Below, one piece after another: positions 47,800 to 58,844 of a DNA stretch of 64,000 nt. Each line of letters begins with the position of its first letter. Position 1 is the stretch's first letter. This stretch comes from Protostelium mycophagum. Lineage: Eukaryota > Evosea > Variosea > Protosteliida > Protosteliaceae. Both the position numbers and the translations under genes were made by a program. A model generated the notes under the pieces. That model searched no databases and was not told the DNA's origin. It saw only the letters and a list, made by a program, of their open reading frames with translations. The DNA lies in assembly GCA_002081555.1 (NCBI GenBank), contig MZNV01001764.1, positions 1 to 64,000 on the forward strand. The letters run 5' to 3'.

Positions 47800-50326
47800 A
47801 TGTCAGGACACGGTTCAGACGCTCTAAACACATATTATACATCTTTAGCAACTGTTAAAACTCGTGCTGAAGAGTTGAAGGGCCGAATTCAAGACCTACA
47901 AACCAATTTCGAACGGAATCACCTGTTGACATGGTGCGAAGAAAATGAGATATACGATGATAATGGTCATCTGAGTTGTATAGGCCTGAGGTTCTCGAGC
48001 AATTTGCCGTGATCAATGGACAGATATCGAATCTTTCAGAGTCGTTGACTTCAGAGTTAGGAGGGATGTTGATGCATTACGTTTTGAGACCACAGACTAT
48101 CGACCCAGCAAATCCAATGGCCGGTGTGTTTCCTTCATTTTTTCAGATTACGACTTTCATTTTTGACCAATTATTTAATGTTCGAGTCGTAGTCATCTCT
48201 CAAATGTGATGATCACATTTAAAATATAAATAAATACAAAAACACAAGCGATAACAAAGATGTGTCTTCTGTGTGGTGAGTAGATGCTCAAACACGAAAT
48301 TTATTCTCATTGTTTTTCAATCATAAAAACCCATGATCCTTTTTTCTGACCACAAAAGTGCCAGAATTATTCAGAACGAAAATCCTACCAGAGATGGAAG
48401 AGCAAGAGTGGGAGTTATTGAAGAAATACGAAGTAGAATACACACCTTTGGAGAGAGACACTATACAAGAGAGGATCAACGACTACAACTCCATATGTAA
48501 CGCCGTGAGTTTTTATAAAACGTCGTTGTTTCGGACTGGCTGCGACTGTGACGCAGCTCATCTTGATTTTTTTACCCAAGTTATCATTGTACTGTTCTAT
48601 TTTCATTTTGTAGTGGTTAAACTTGAAAGACATAGATGCTTCCGTTATTCTATTTATAGAACCAAGATAGTTTATGCGGTATTCACAAAAAAGTTGTCGC
48701 AAAAAAATAAAATTGCAAAAAACATGAAGAATTTCTAATTCAAAATTTAGTCAAAAAAAATTGAAAAAATTCAGGTTGAAGAATTTTACGAGACTGCAAA
48801 GGAGCGAATCCCCGCCAGAACAAAATACGAACCGCCAGCATATGATTTGAATTTAGACGCACTAAAGACGATGTTGATGGCCACATCCACAGGTGTTGGT
48901 GTCCGCCCGGCAGTGAAGGCAGCACCTCCCCCCATTGTGCAGGTACAATTTCATCACAAGATGTTTTCGCGCTTTTCTTTCGGGTTTAAAATTTGAACAG
49001 CAACAACCACCCAGAACGGCCGCAACGGTCAATTTGACAAATGTTCCGGTCAAGACAACGGTGCGTATTCATGCTCTCATTACACAGTTGTAGATGCGAT
49101 CACACTTTGGTATCGGCTATTTTTGGCTCTTGAAACAAAGAAAAAAATCAGAAAAATGTTGATGTAGCGATTTAAGACATCTACAATGCGGCAGAATATT
49201 TTGAGATATTGCGTAATGAGCGATGAAGGTAAAATTCATACGAGAATTCACCGAAATTTCAGGGAATACCCACCACAATACAGACAGGCAACACACCAGG
49301 ACAGATGCTCATGAACCAAAACATGACAGGCGGTGTCAGAGCCGTTCCTCAGAACGCTCCAGGAGCAGTCAGAGTAAGACGTAATCATATGATGACGTCA
49401 TCATGACGCGTACAGGTCGGAAATATGCCACAAGGTGCCGCAACAGGAGCGAATGCTGCCGCAGTTGCACAGGCACAGATGGTCCAGAGATCGCAACAGC
49501 ATGCCGCGGCTACAGCAGCTTTGAGGTGACATATTTCAGAATAATATTTTATTTAAAATATTAAATCATTTTCAATTTTATTTTCTCATTTTAAATATTA
49601 TATTCATAATTTAAGATTGCTTTCTCATGATTATAGAGTGTACACAATAAACATAAATTCACATTGTCAAAACAAATTTCCCGAAAAACATGTCACTGAA
49701 AAATGACAGCGCAATATCGGAAAAAGATAAATCCGAGGCAATTGTGGCCTACAGAAATTTCACCCAAATGCAGACCCCAGGCAGCACACCACAACCCATG
49801 TCAGCGCATCACCAACAGATCATCCAAAACATGAAGATTGTAAAGACTTACCAAGACCTGCAGGTGATATCATTTCTATTTATATTATTTTACAGAATGA
49901 TTTTAAATTCTTATATCCATTTTTTTCAGAAAAAAAAATGCTGAAAAAAGCAGAAGAGGCAACAAGCTGGAAATTTCCAGAATATTCCGGTCAACATGCA
50001 AGGACAACAGGGACAGCAGCAGACTGGGCAGATAAGGACGGGCCAAATCATGAACGGCCAGATGGCAGCCGGCAGGATGGGCCAGCCTTTCGCGGTGAGG
50101 CTCATTGTTTTTCCGCGACAAGCGTAGATATTATGATAAATAATTTCTGCTTCCAAAAGCTAGAATTAAAGCTGAGATATCATAGGGACAACAGATGAAT
50201 CCAAATATGATAAGAAACCAACAAGCGGCTGCCGCACAGCAAGGCCAGGGCAGGGGTGCCCCTTTCAACCAGAATTTCCAAGCCAATACAAACGCAAGGA
50301 TGTTCACACAGCAACAGATGCAGACA

Positions 50327-50358
<32 letters not shown>

Positions 50359-50431
50359 ACAACAGCAACAACAGCAACAGCAACAGCAGCAGCAACAGAA
50401 CTTTATGTATGGACAAAATTCGCAATTTTAA
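47800..50431 (+). CDS. MED8: Mediator complex subunit 8 with polyglutamine tail
   Basis: Ten exons (47800-47933, 47984-48123, 48359-48504, 48775-48942, 49001-49060, 49263-49373, 49416-49525, 49755-49863, 49954-50094, 50186-50431) give 454 residues. The N-terminal third fits MED8: LKGRIQDLQTNFERNHLLTWPEV, QFAVINGQISNLSESL, VLRPQTIDPANPM, VPELFRTKILPEMEEQE. MED8 sits in the Mediator head and links RNA polymerase II to regulators. From about residue 200 the protein is an Ala/Gln/Gly/Met low-complexity region ending in 24 glutamines and NFMYGQNSQF. Human MED8 is about 270 residues, so the tail is an extension. Introns here reach 270 bp, much longer than in the left half of the window. Confidence 0.88.
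50327..50398 (+). repeat. CAA/CAG polyglutamine tract in MED8
   Basis: Twenty-four consecutive Gln codons, mixed CAA and CAG, lie near the end of the MED8 frame. The mixture argues for selection on the protein or an old expansion rather than a recent pure repeat expansion. Confidence 0.9.
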
Positions 50432-50572
50432 GGCAGATAAAAGGGGCTGTAGTGTCTAACTGTGCTTTTCACGTTTTCATAACAACCGCACTTTCAAAAT
50501 CCTCTCAGTTGGGAAGAATAATAATTTCAACACTGAAATAGGATGTTCATTCTAGTGATGATGCAGATGCAC

Positions 50573-51891
50573 TCATTGCGCAGAGTTGGTGTTTAGACAT
50601 TCCACAGGGAGCTGCTTGTCCTTTGCAGAAACTGCCAAAATCAGTCCGAATGCATTCAATGAGGAAGACTCACCCTGATCGTTGTTCCAGACAAAAGAGG
50701 TCTTGACGTTCTGCTGTTGGAAGTAGATCAACTTGTTGTCAGAGCCCACGCACATTTGGGATGTAGAAAGGGCAAAGAGCTCCCAGACCCTTCCTTTTCT
50801 GCCCTGGTCAAAGCAGTACTGGCCGTTGGTGCTGGAAAAGTTAGACTAGAGATGTTTTGTGTCTACCTTATGGCCATCAAGGAGTAGGAGGGGTTGAAGA
50901 GGCTGACATAGAGACGAGCGGGGTCTGATTCTGGGCCTTTGGAACGGGCAGGCTTGGGTTCTTGTGTGCATTGTCCATCTACCTGAGGATGTCAATGCGG
51001 TCAATAGATTGATGAACTCACAAGAGTGTATTCGGTTGTGTTGGATTCGAAGTACCAAGACTTGACCCTATCCATTTCTTGTGTCACAGTCTCCTTTCCG
51101 TCATTGCTGACGGAACCCTGCATCTTTCAGCATCTTCCTTGAGAAGAGTCCTCACCGTAGCATTTTTGGTGACCACCCCGCTGCCTGACATGGTCCAGGT
51201 GTAAGAGTAGGGAGGGTTCGCAATGGGGGCGTACTGATGATGGTGAGTCTTCCGAATCAAAGAAGGTATCCACTTACTGACCAGCAGGGGGAAGGAAGTT
51301 GGGGGGAGTCCTGATCTCCAACTCCCGGAGAGAATTTCAAGTACTGAATCTCCTGACCCACTTTGACGTAGTAAAGGACAGTTCCATCAAGAGAAGCAGG
51401 CTAAGATGATTCAGTCATTTGCGATCTGGATCACGACCCTCCACCTGAGGCACAGCATTCTTAAGGGCAGAAACGGAGTACAACATTCCTTGCAGGTTGT
51501 TCCATGCGCACTTCTTGCCGAGCGGCCTGCGTCGATCATCAGCTTTAGAAGGATGATGTCACAGTACTTGTTGTTGTCCTTCCATTCCTGAACTGGATTG
51601 TAAAACAGTTTGGGTCCAGCTGGCAATATCTCACACTGAGAAGAGGAAGAGCCAAGAGTGTAGAGTGTGTCATTAGAAGAAAAAGCGATCATTGGTACGC
51701 CGCTGGCGAACTTTAATAACAAGGCGTCTCCGAAAGAAGTCACAGAGACATCAGCTCCCTTGGATAACTGGGCGAATTAATATATTTAGAAGATGAGCAG
51801 AATCTACTTGAAAAGTGTAGCGGTATTCAGACCCGATGTTGAGCTGGGCGCAAGCCACAGAGGCAAAAAGGACCAAAGCGAGGAATGCCAT
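50573..51891 (-). CDS. Secreted protein of unknown function
   Basis: About nine exons encode roughly 350 residues. MAFLALVLFASVACAQ is a clear signal peptide with an Ala-x-Ala cleavage site. The mature part has several paired cysteines, N-glycosylation sequons (NAT, NTT) and many short beta-type segments (YTLGSSSSQCEILPAG, DGTVLYYVKVGQEIQYL, SYTWTMSGSGVVTKNAT, GKETVTQEMDRVKSWYF). The end is LPVECLNTNSAQ. No catalytic motif is seen. A frame switch at DNN|KPLGKKCAWNN is explained by a GT-AG intron near 51540-51580. Codon use is biased to C/G-ending codons compared with neighbours, suggesting high expression. I do not recognise the family. It could be a wall, spore-coat or lysosomal protein. Confidence 0.6.
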
Positions 51892-52350
51892 ATATGAAGA
51901 TTTGTGTTCTCTTCTCTTGGTGAAGTCGATTTTGCTCAGATCACAATATGTTCAATTGGCGTGCCCGAGGAGATGTCTTTTACTTGGACTTCGACAAACC
52001 AGGGCTTCTCAGAGTCTTAAGGTAGGGGTTTTCGTTATTTCCCTTACCATGAATTTGAGCATCGCGCTGTGCATCGCTGGCATGAGAGAGGAATCTGGTG
52101 TCACATGGTGCGAGACCGCCAAAACTCTGATAAAAAATGACATTACCATACGATTTGAGGTCTCGGTAATCACTCTGTGTGGAGACGTATGGAGGAGACT
52201 GTCAGTTGGATTTATGCTCATCTTCCTCAGTCAGGAACGAAATGACTTATAATCCGGCTGGTTGTAATCGTACAACTTTTACGTCCTTCCATAAAATAGA
52301 AAACTCGGCTTTTCAATTTTCGCCGAAACAATCGAAAACAATCACGAAGA
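51892..52350. other. Intergenic region between divergent secreted-protein and ZNF598 genes
   Basis: This 459 bp interval holds both promoters. Open frames on both strands are shadows without splice support. No repeat or RNA gene is visible. Confidence 0.45.
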
Positions 52351-55300
52351 ATGATGGAAGGACAAGGACGTGGTGCCAGATGGTCTGGACAACGCGATGA
52401 TTCAGCACCTGCACCTCCACTAGGTAGAGGCAGACGCCCTCCTCCGGGCCTTGCTGGTCCAAAAGATGTCACCCCCGCCCAGAGTGCTTCTCTCCCAGCT
52501 GACGTTGGGTTCCCACAGCCACAAGGATCAAATGCACAGAGCTTCAGGTGACGATGATTCATATTGTTTTTCTGAGCTCGTAGATTCGATTATTTCCTGC
52601 ATGGAAGAGAAAAAAAGCCTGAGAAGCAGGAGAAAAATAATTCAAATAATGAGAAGAAAGAGGTGAGGCGAGGTGCCGGACGTGGCAGAGGAATGAAGAA
52701 GAAGCAAACTCCTAATCAACAGACACCACGATCGGAGGCACAAAACAAGAAGGAGGTGGGATCATGGTGTTCAAAAATGTACTGAGAATGGCTCCAGCCA
52801 GAGGAAGAAGAAGAGGAGGAATCATGCCTCATATGTTGTAATTCGATCAGCGATTTCAAGATCTATTCCATCGGGAGATGTAACCACAGACAAATCTGTG
52901 CATTTTGTTCCCTTCGACTTCGATTACTTTTTGAAGACAAGGACTGCTGCATCTGCAAGGTGACCGCCAAACACCAACTTCATCTCACATTCTTCAGAAC
53001 ACTCTCGATTACATCGTGCTCACAAGTGAGGATAGAACATATGATGATCTCGTTGATGACAGTAACTACATCCTCTATAAGACTCTCAACACCTACATCC
53101 ACAAGGACCACAAAGAGACACATGACATTGTCCAACATCTCACCGATTATCGTTGCATCATGTGTGAGCAGGATTTTGTACAGAAATCCCCGGGCATCTA
53201 CAACGGCAAACACGCCACTTTGCTTCCACCCGTCCCGATGCATGGCACCTACAAGTCTATGGACCAGCTAAAACAACATTTAAGACATTCGCACTCCTTA
53301 TTCTACTGGTGAATATTTTCTCATTTAATTTTATTGAAAGAAGAATAGTGAAGTGTGCCTCATGCACAAAAAGACTTTTCCCCACGAGATGACCCTCTAC
53401 AACCAGTCATGTCTGGAAACACACGTGCAATCTGGAGACGCGGAGACCGACGAGCAGATAGGACACCCCGTGTGCCAGTTCTGTTACACTGGTAGAGGCA
53501 ATGACGTGTCGCCTGTCACCGTCCCCTTCTTCTCAAACGATCAATTGTACGAACATCTCGAGAGGGTGAAATTTTTTATTTTTTTATTTGAAATTTGAAA
53601 TTTTTCATTGGAACATTTTCTTTTCTTTATTTAAAGATTTTTTTGACTTTTGTGTAGAATCACTTCACATGTTTTATCTGCGAGAAAGACGGTATCAGGT
53701 TTCAATATTACAAAGCATACAAGAACTTGGAAAAACATTTCGCCAAGGAACACTTCTTGTGCAAAGGTGAGGCTTCAGTCTACATCGTTGTAGTATCAGA
53801 AATAAACTATTTTTAGATCAAAAATGTTTGGAACAGAAGTTTATCGTTTTCCGCACAGATCTCGACCTACAAACGCACGAAGTAATTTTTTTATTATTAT
53901 TGACAGAAAGACATCATTGATGGATGGCTCTATTCTCAAATATTTTTTTGTGTTTTTTTAATCAGACAAATATCCATTTTTTTGTATGCGTTGTAGAGTG
54001 AGAATGTAGGATAGATTTTTTTTAGTCATTTCAGTGAATTTGTTGATGACGTTGAGGCTTTCCGTAGAAATCATATAGAGTATTTATATGTATTTATATA
54101 TAAAATCATTAATTTCCGGATTTTTCTAGACGATTTATTTCGGCAGATTTCTGTGCATCTACACGAACGCAACTTGAGCAAAAACGAAGAGAAGAAAGCG
54201 AGACATTTGAAAGTAGAGTGGAACTACAACGAGTACGAGGTTCCAGCGCGCGAAGAGAGGAAACCGGCACCTAAAAACGAAGTCAGTCTTTTTATATTTT
54301 GTTGGAAAAATTTTTTTTGTGGAAATAATGTGGACTGAAGATTCTAAAAATAATAAATTTTTTGAGGAATACAAGCCAATAATCTTTTAAAATAAAAGAC
54401 TATTTTTAATGTTGTTGTCGGGTCAGAAAATGTGCCACCATTATTCTTCTCAAACGGTCTCGATTTTTTGTGACTTCTAAAAATAGAACTACCATTGTGC
54501 AAAAAATTCGTCATAACCTTTTCCAGACACATGTCGGCACGATGAGCAGACAAAAATCCCAGCCGCAGCAAAGCGTCGTACCCGTGACCTCTCAGTACCC
54601 CAGCAAGGAGGAAGAGGACCCCGAAGAGACCAGAAAAAACAACAAAATTCTGGTGGAAAAGTTGAAGGATATTTTGACAGATGACGAATACAACTCGTTC
54701 AGAAGAATGTCGGGCGATTATCTGAAAGATGCGATTTCGCCGCAACAATACTTTGACGATTTCATGGCCTTATTCGCGGCAAAGAAGAACTTCACAAAGC
54801 AACAAGCTTTTGAGCTGTTTGACCAGGTGAATTTTTCTCTGACCTAAAGGTTGATTTTATGCCAGGTGGTTGGGTTACTGCCAAATCCAGCGAAGAAAAA
54901 ACAATTATTCGATATCAAACAGAAGACGGCACAAATGGTAAGAATTATTCTGATCGATAAAAAAATTGAAGTAAACCCTAAACCCTAAAACCCTCACAGG
55001 AACGGTTGTACCCTCAGTTGAGCGATAACAACAACAACGGCAGCAGAAAGAAGGAGAAGAAGGTAAAACAGATGGACTTTAGCAAAGTGGCTAAGAACAG
55101 CGCATATCTACAACCCACCTCCAGGTCCGCTCATTCAGATGAAACCATGACATCTTTTCGTCATTCCAACATCACGATGACATGATGCTAATGTCACACA
55201 GACCCATTATGCCAGTTGTGATCACAACACCAACGCCAGCACCTAAAGCGGCAGAGAAGCCAAAGAACAGCGTTTATGGAAGAGACGTAGAGGACAATAG

Positions 55301-55790
55301 GAGGGACGCTTCTGCTAATGTGGCACAGAACCACGCACCACAGAAATTGGGCACCGTGTCCCAGGTGATTCTTTATTTGTAAAGAGGTCATCATGTGCAG
55401 CTCTTTGCCAACATCAGAAATGATGAGCTTCTTAAAGAACACGTTTCTGTCAACACGGCAGAGCCGGTGTAAATCAAGGTTAAGACATCTCTGAGACGTC
55501 ATCTTCAACAATGGATGAGATCTGTCTGTGCCTGCAGCTTGGAATGTACGAGTCCAAATGTCTAAAGAATGTGACAGGAAGAAGCAGAGATGTTGAGAGC
55601 AGCTTCCCGTAATCCGACTGGTTGGGGAGGACAATCTCAGTCCATGAGCTCAGCTAGTTCTGCCGCTGATTTCCCAAGTCTTCCTTCACAGAAGAAGAAG
55701 GCACCGAAGCCACAGATCAAGAGTGATGGAAATGCAGAGCCACAGCATATGAAGAAGAAGGGTCAAACAACACTGATGAAGTGGGGATAA
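52351..55790 (+). CDS. ZNF598: ZNF598/Hel2-type RING E3 ubiquitin ligase
   Basis: Thirteen exons (52351-52547, 52608-52755, 52798-52959, 52998-53308, 53349-53565, 53658-53766, 53817-53881, 54147-54281, 54527-54826, 54866-54937, 55000-55124, 55202-55364, 55578-55790) give 738 residues. The N-terminus is an RG/RGG-rich tail. The RING lies at about residues 123-168 (CLICCNSISDF, CNHRQICAFCSLRLR, CCICK). C2H2-type fingers follow: CIMCEQDF with HLRHSH, CEVCLMHKKTF, CQFCYTGRG, CFICEKDG with HFAKEH, C-x-Q-KCLEQKFIVF. The C-terminal half holds LKDILTDDEYNSFR and DFPSLPSQKKK. The ligase marks collided ribosomes by ubiquitylating small-subunit proteins in ribosome-associated quality control. Introns in the 3' half are AT-rich and up to 265 bp. 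Confidence 0.92.
54972..54994 (+). repeat. Telomere-like CCCTAAA repeats inside an intron
   Basis: An intron of ZNF598 contains AAACCCTAAACCCTAAAACC, about three units of the plant-type telomere heptamer (TTTAGGG on the other strand), just before its acceptor. It is short and imperfect in the third unit. Confidence 0.7.
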
Positions 55791-56062
55791 AGTGCTTGAT
55801 TTACATCACATTGATCACTCCTCCGACTGACATGAGTGGTGTAATGTCATGACCTACCGCCTCCTGCAGAATTCGAGAATATAATGTTGTCCTTCATTAC
55901 TCTACTTCCGTCCATGCATATCACTCCTCCTGTTGTCTCAGCCACCGATTAAATAAAACAGTGCACAAAGCATGGCAGATGCAAACAGAAACACAACATT
56001 CAAGGCTCCCACATGCCACCGTGTGGCAAGGCTACAATCATTTGGGATGCAGTGTCTTCCAG

Positions 56063-56165
56063 AGCATGCTCTGAGCACACAAAAGCTGTTTTGCAGAATT
56101 TACAAACTGATCAGGAAGCAAGTTGAGTTGCAGATGAATGCTCTAATATTCCCTTTTTATGTGAT
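56063..56165 (+). repeat. Dispersed repeat, copy B
   Basis: The block contains GCATGCTCTGAGCACACA, TTTACAAACTGATCA, GGAAGCAAG and CTTTTTATG in the order seen in copy A (2796-2943), with small deletions between blocks. It lies in the 550 bp interval between ZNF598 and the TMEM184-PH gene. An open frame of 105 codons across it (from 55972) is probably chance. Confidence 0.6.
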
Positions 56166-56340
56166 GCTTTCTTTGCATTTGAAGTTCGTGCATTCGTCTC
56201 ATACAACAAACATCGGAGAAGTAACTTCCCCCCAACAAAGCGACAACAACACAACAACACGCGCAACATCATCTTTCACAGAATTCTGATCTCGACGAAA
56301 GATCCCAACGCAGAACCTTCGCTGACCATACACTCACACG

Positions 56341-58463
56341 ATGGTCGCTGAAGCCTTTCAGAGTTGGATCAGAGAACACAGCCCGCTTGTCTGGCTGGGG
56401 TGCTTAATCTCTGCTGGTGTTTGTGTCTTCCTTTCTGTGGTCATCACGACCTACGTTATCTGGAAACATCTTAGGAATTATCATTCCCCCACGGTGCAGA
56501 AATATGCGGTTCGAATACTTGTCATGGTGCCGGTAATACCGCCATAGAACCTAGTACATTATCTGAAAATATCAGGTTTACGCTGTAGATAGTTACATGG
56601 GATTAGTCTGGAAAGCATGGGCCTTCTATTGGGATTTAGTCAGAGATACATATGAGGCTTACGTTCTATATTGTTTTTTCGTTCTGATGATTGAATTGGG
56701 TGGAGGAGAAGAACAGATGATAGAGTTACTCGAAGAAAAACAACAGATGAAGTGGGTGTCTCATTCTATGATCATAAACTGATATAACAAGATTTGTGAT
56801 GCCATTCTGCTGCTGGCACATCAAACCTGGTCGGATCTTTATGCATAGATGTAGACAACTCATCCTGCAGTATGTTTACGTTAAACTTCTGTTGACCGCC
56901 GTCACATTCGGAACACAGCTCGGCGGCGTCTATAACGAGGGCAATTGGTCGCCAAAGTACGCCTACTTGTATGTCACCATCTTATACAATGTCTCCATTA
57001 CGGTGTGTATCTTATCCACATCAACTCAATGTTTTGAAGGCTATTTCATCTTGAAAGATCTGTGTCATGCATTGATTGATGCTGATGAAAAATAGATATC
57101 CTTATATTTCTTGGTGCAATTCTATGAGGCCACCAAAGATATCTTAAAGCCATATAAGCCCCTTGGCAAGTTCCTGTGCATCAAAGCGATCGTCTTCTTC
57201 ACCTTTTGGTAATTATTTGAATTTCAAAAATATTTAATAATTTTTTTAATTTATTTATCAATATTTTGTTATTTTATTTCATATCATTTTGATTATTTAT
57301 TTGATATTTTGTAACATTATTCTGTGAAAATTTTCAAACGAACTCTACAACGAGCCAAAAAATCATAGTTCTTCGAATTGACCCCAGCAGGCAAGGCATG
57401 GCCGTCTCAGGCTTTGCTGCCATCGGTGCCATAGATGAATACAACGACTGGACAGTAGAGGACATCTCTTACTTTATAGAGGCATTCCTCATCTGCATCG
57501 AGATGTTGCCCATGTCCATCGCGCATCACTTTTCATTCGGAACGAGATCGTTCGGTGAATTAATCCCAATGGATTCTGAGATGAAATCTGACATAAGGTG
57601 GGTCGTTGTATGACACGATATTTTGCCTCGTTGTAGATGAGATTAATTTTTTACGAATGCGTGCGCAATTTTGTGATGTTGTTGCACGGCAAAGCTTCCA
57701 CACAAAAATGCTCCAGCGAATGTCACATCAAAATTCTGCCGAAATTTCAATGAAATCTCACATGTACAGAACGGGTTTGGTTCAGAGTCTCAACTTTAGA
57801 GACGTCATGCACGACACCAAAGCAGCTGTCAGAAAGGGTCCCGCCAGAAACGTCGACGTCGGCAACTTTATGTCCTTAGAGAGGCACAAACAATTGGACT
57901 TGGGTGACGTCTGCAATGCCAATCGAAATTTCACTGAAATTTCATAGTGGTAAAACAGTCTTGGCTGAAGAAGCGAGGAGAAGATATTGTCAAAAAGGTA
58001 AATTCATTTTTTATTCAATTTTCCCACAAGTCAAATTCAAATAAAAATCATCTTCATAAAATCAAATTTTTTTCGAAAAAAATCTATTTCGAAAAAATTT
58101 ATTTCGAAAAAAACCAACATAATGCAGTGGAAAAACAGGTATTTTTTGCTTCTGAACGAGCCCGCCGGCCTCGTTTTCTTCAAAATCAATCCATTCTTGA
58201 GCCCCGAAAACATCACTCCCAAGCCCAGAGGTAACCTCGTTGTAGATCTCCATCTCACCCCCTCAGGTTTCATTCCTTTGAACATGATCGCGGAGATCAT
58301 CTCCACGGAGAAGAAAGATGCGACAGAGTTCGTCATCGTTACGCCCTCTAGGAGGTGGCACATGTTGGCCGCATCTACAATAGAAAGAACAGAGTGGCTT
58401 GACGCCATTCGGTCACTACAACTCGACGTTGTAATTGATATCGAAAAGGGCGAGGAAACGTGA
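56341..58463 (+). CDS. TMEM184: TMEM184 (DUF300/LAZ1) membrane protein fused to a C-terminal PH domain
   Basis: Eight exons (56341-56532, 56576-56751, 56792-57002, 57096-57208, 57391-57597, 57770-57903, 57948-57997, 58128-58463) give 472 residues in phase. Residues 1-275 form the seven-span DUF300 fold: [84 protein letters not shown] and [15 protein letters not shown] linker carries NFRDVMHDT. Residues 345-465 form a PH domain: [31 protein letters not shown], a basic beta-hairpin, and the final helix [13 protein letters not shown] with its conserved Trp. DUF300 proteins act in bile-acid-type transport or vacuolar signalling. The PH domain would add phosphoinositide or membrane targeting. I know no such fusion in standard TMEM184 proteins. 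Confidence 0.85.
57626..57637 (+). other. CTCGTTGTAGAT 12-mer (one of six copies)
   Basis: This exact 12-mer occurs at 38422-38433, 57626-57637 and 58236-58247 on the plus strand, and as its reverse complement at 42558-42569, 43678-43689 and 47747-47758. In every case it points in the sense direction of the gene it lies in or just before. Four copies are in introns or 5' flanks next to a TAG; one (58236) lies inside the PH exon. Confidence 0.7.
57924..57947 (+). repeat. Intron-end repeat block, TMEM184-PH copy
   Basis: The final 24 bases of this 44 bp intron are CGAAATTTCACTGAAATTTC plus ATAG. A near copy ends an MTR4 intron (39741-39764). Related forms occur in the preceding intron of the same gene (57740-57760) and at the end of a MED8 intron (49241-49262). 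Confidence 0.75.
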
Positions 58464-58844
58464 GTTTTGTTCTGTATATCTTTTACCGTTTCTGCTTCAC
58501 GACGAATTTAAAATTCAAAAATCAGATTTGGCGCCAAAATAGTCACTGACAATGACTTAGGGTTGAAATTGCAATTTGAGTTTTCTGATCCAGCAAGTTG
58601 AAATAAAAAGATAAATTATAAACTTGATGGCTTTTGCTTCTGCATTATACGAAACATACAAATACAAAGTATTCAGAAATTTAGTATGAATTATAGATCG
58701 AGTAGAGCAGCCGTCTGAAGCATCTCATGTCATCATGTCTTTCTCAACCGTTTTGTCAATTTTCAGGGCGGGGGAATTATTTTTTATTTTTCCTCGGGGA
58801 TGTCATATTTTCACACAAAACCACTAACAAACAAGACGTCGCAC

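Noticed and set aside
55972-56289. A 105-codon plus-strand frame between ZNF598 and TMEM184-PH.
   Set aside because: It overlaps the dispersed repeat and has no family match or splice partner.
58230-58247. A 15-base segment, GTAACCTCGTTGTAG, inside the PH exon that has intron-like ends.
   Set aside because: It is in frame, reads as a plausible PH strand (NLVVD), and 15 bases is far below other introns here. Treated as coding, though it carries the recurrent 12-mer.
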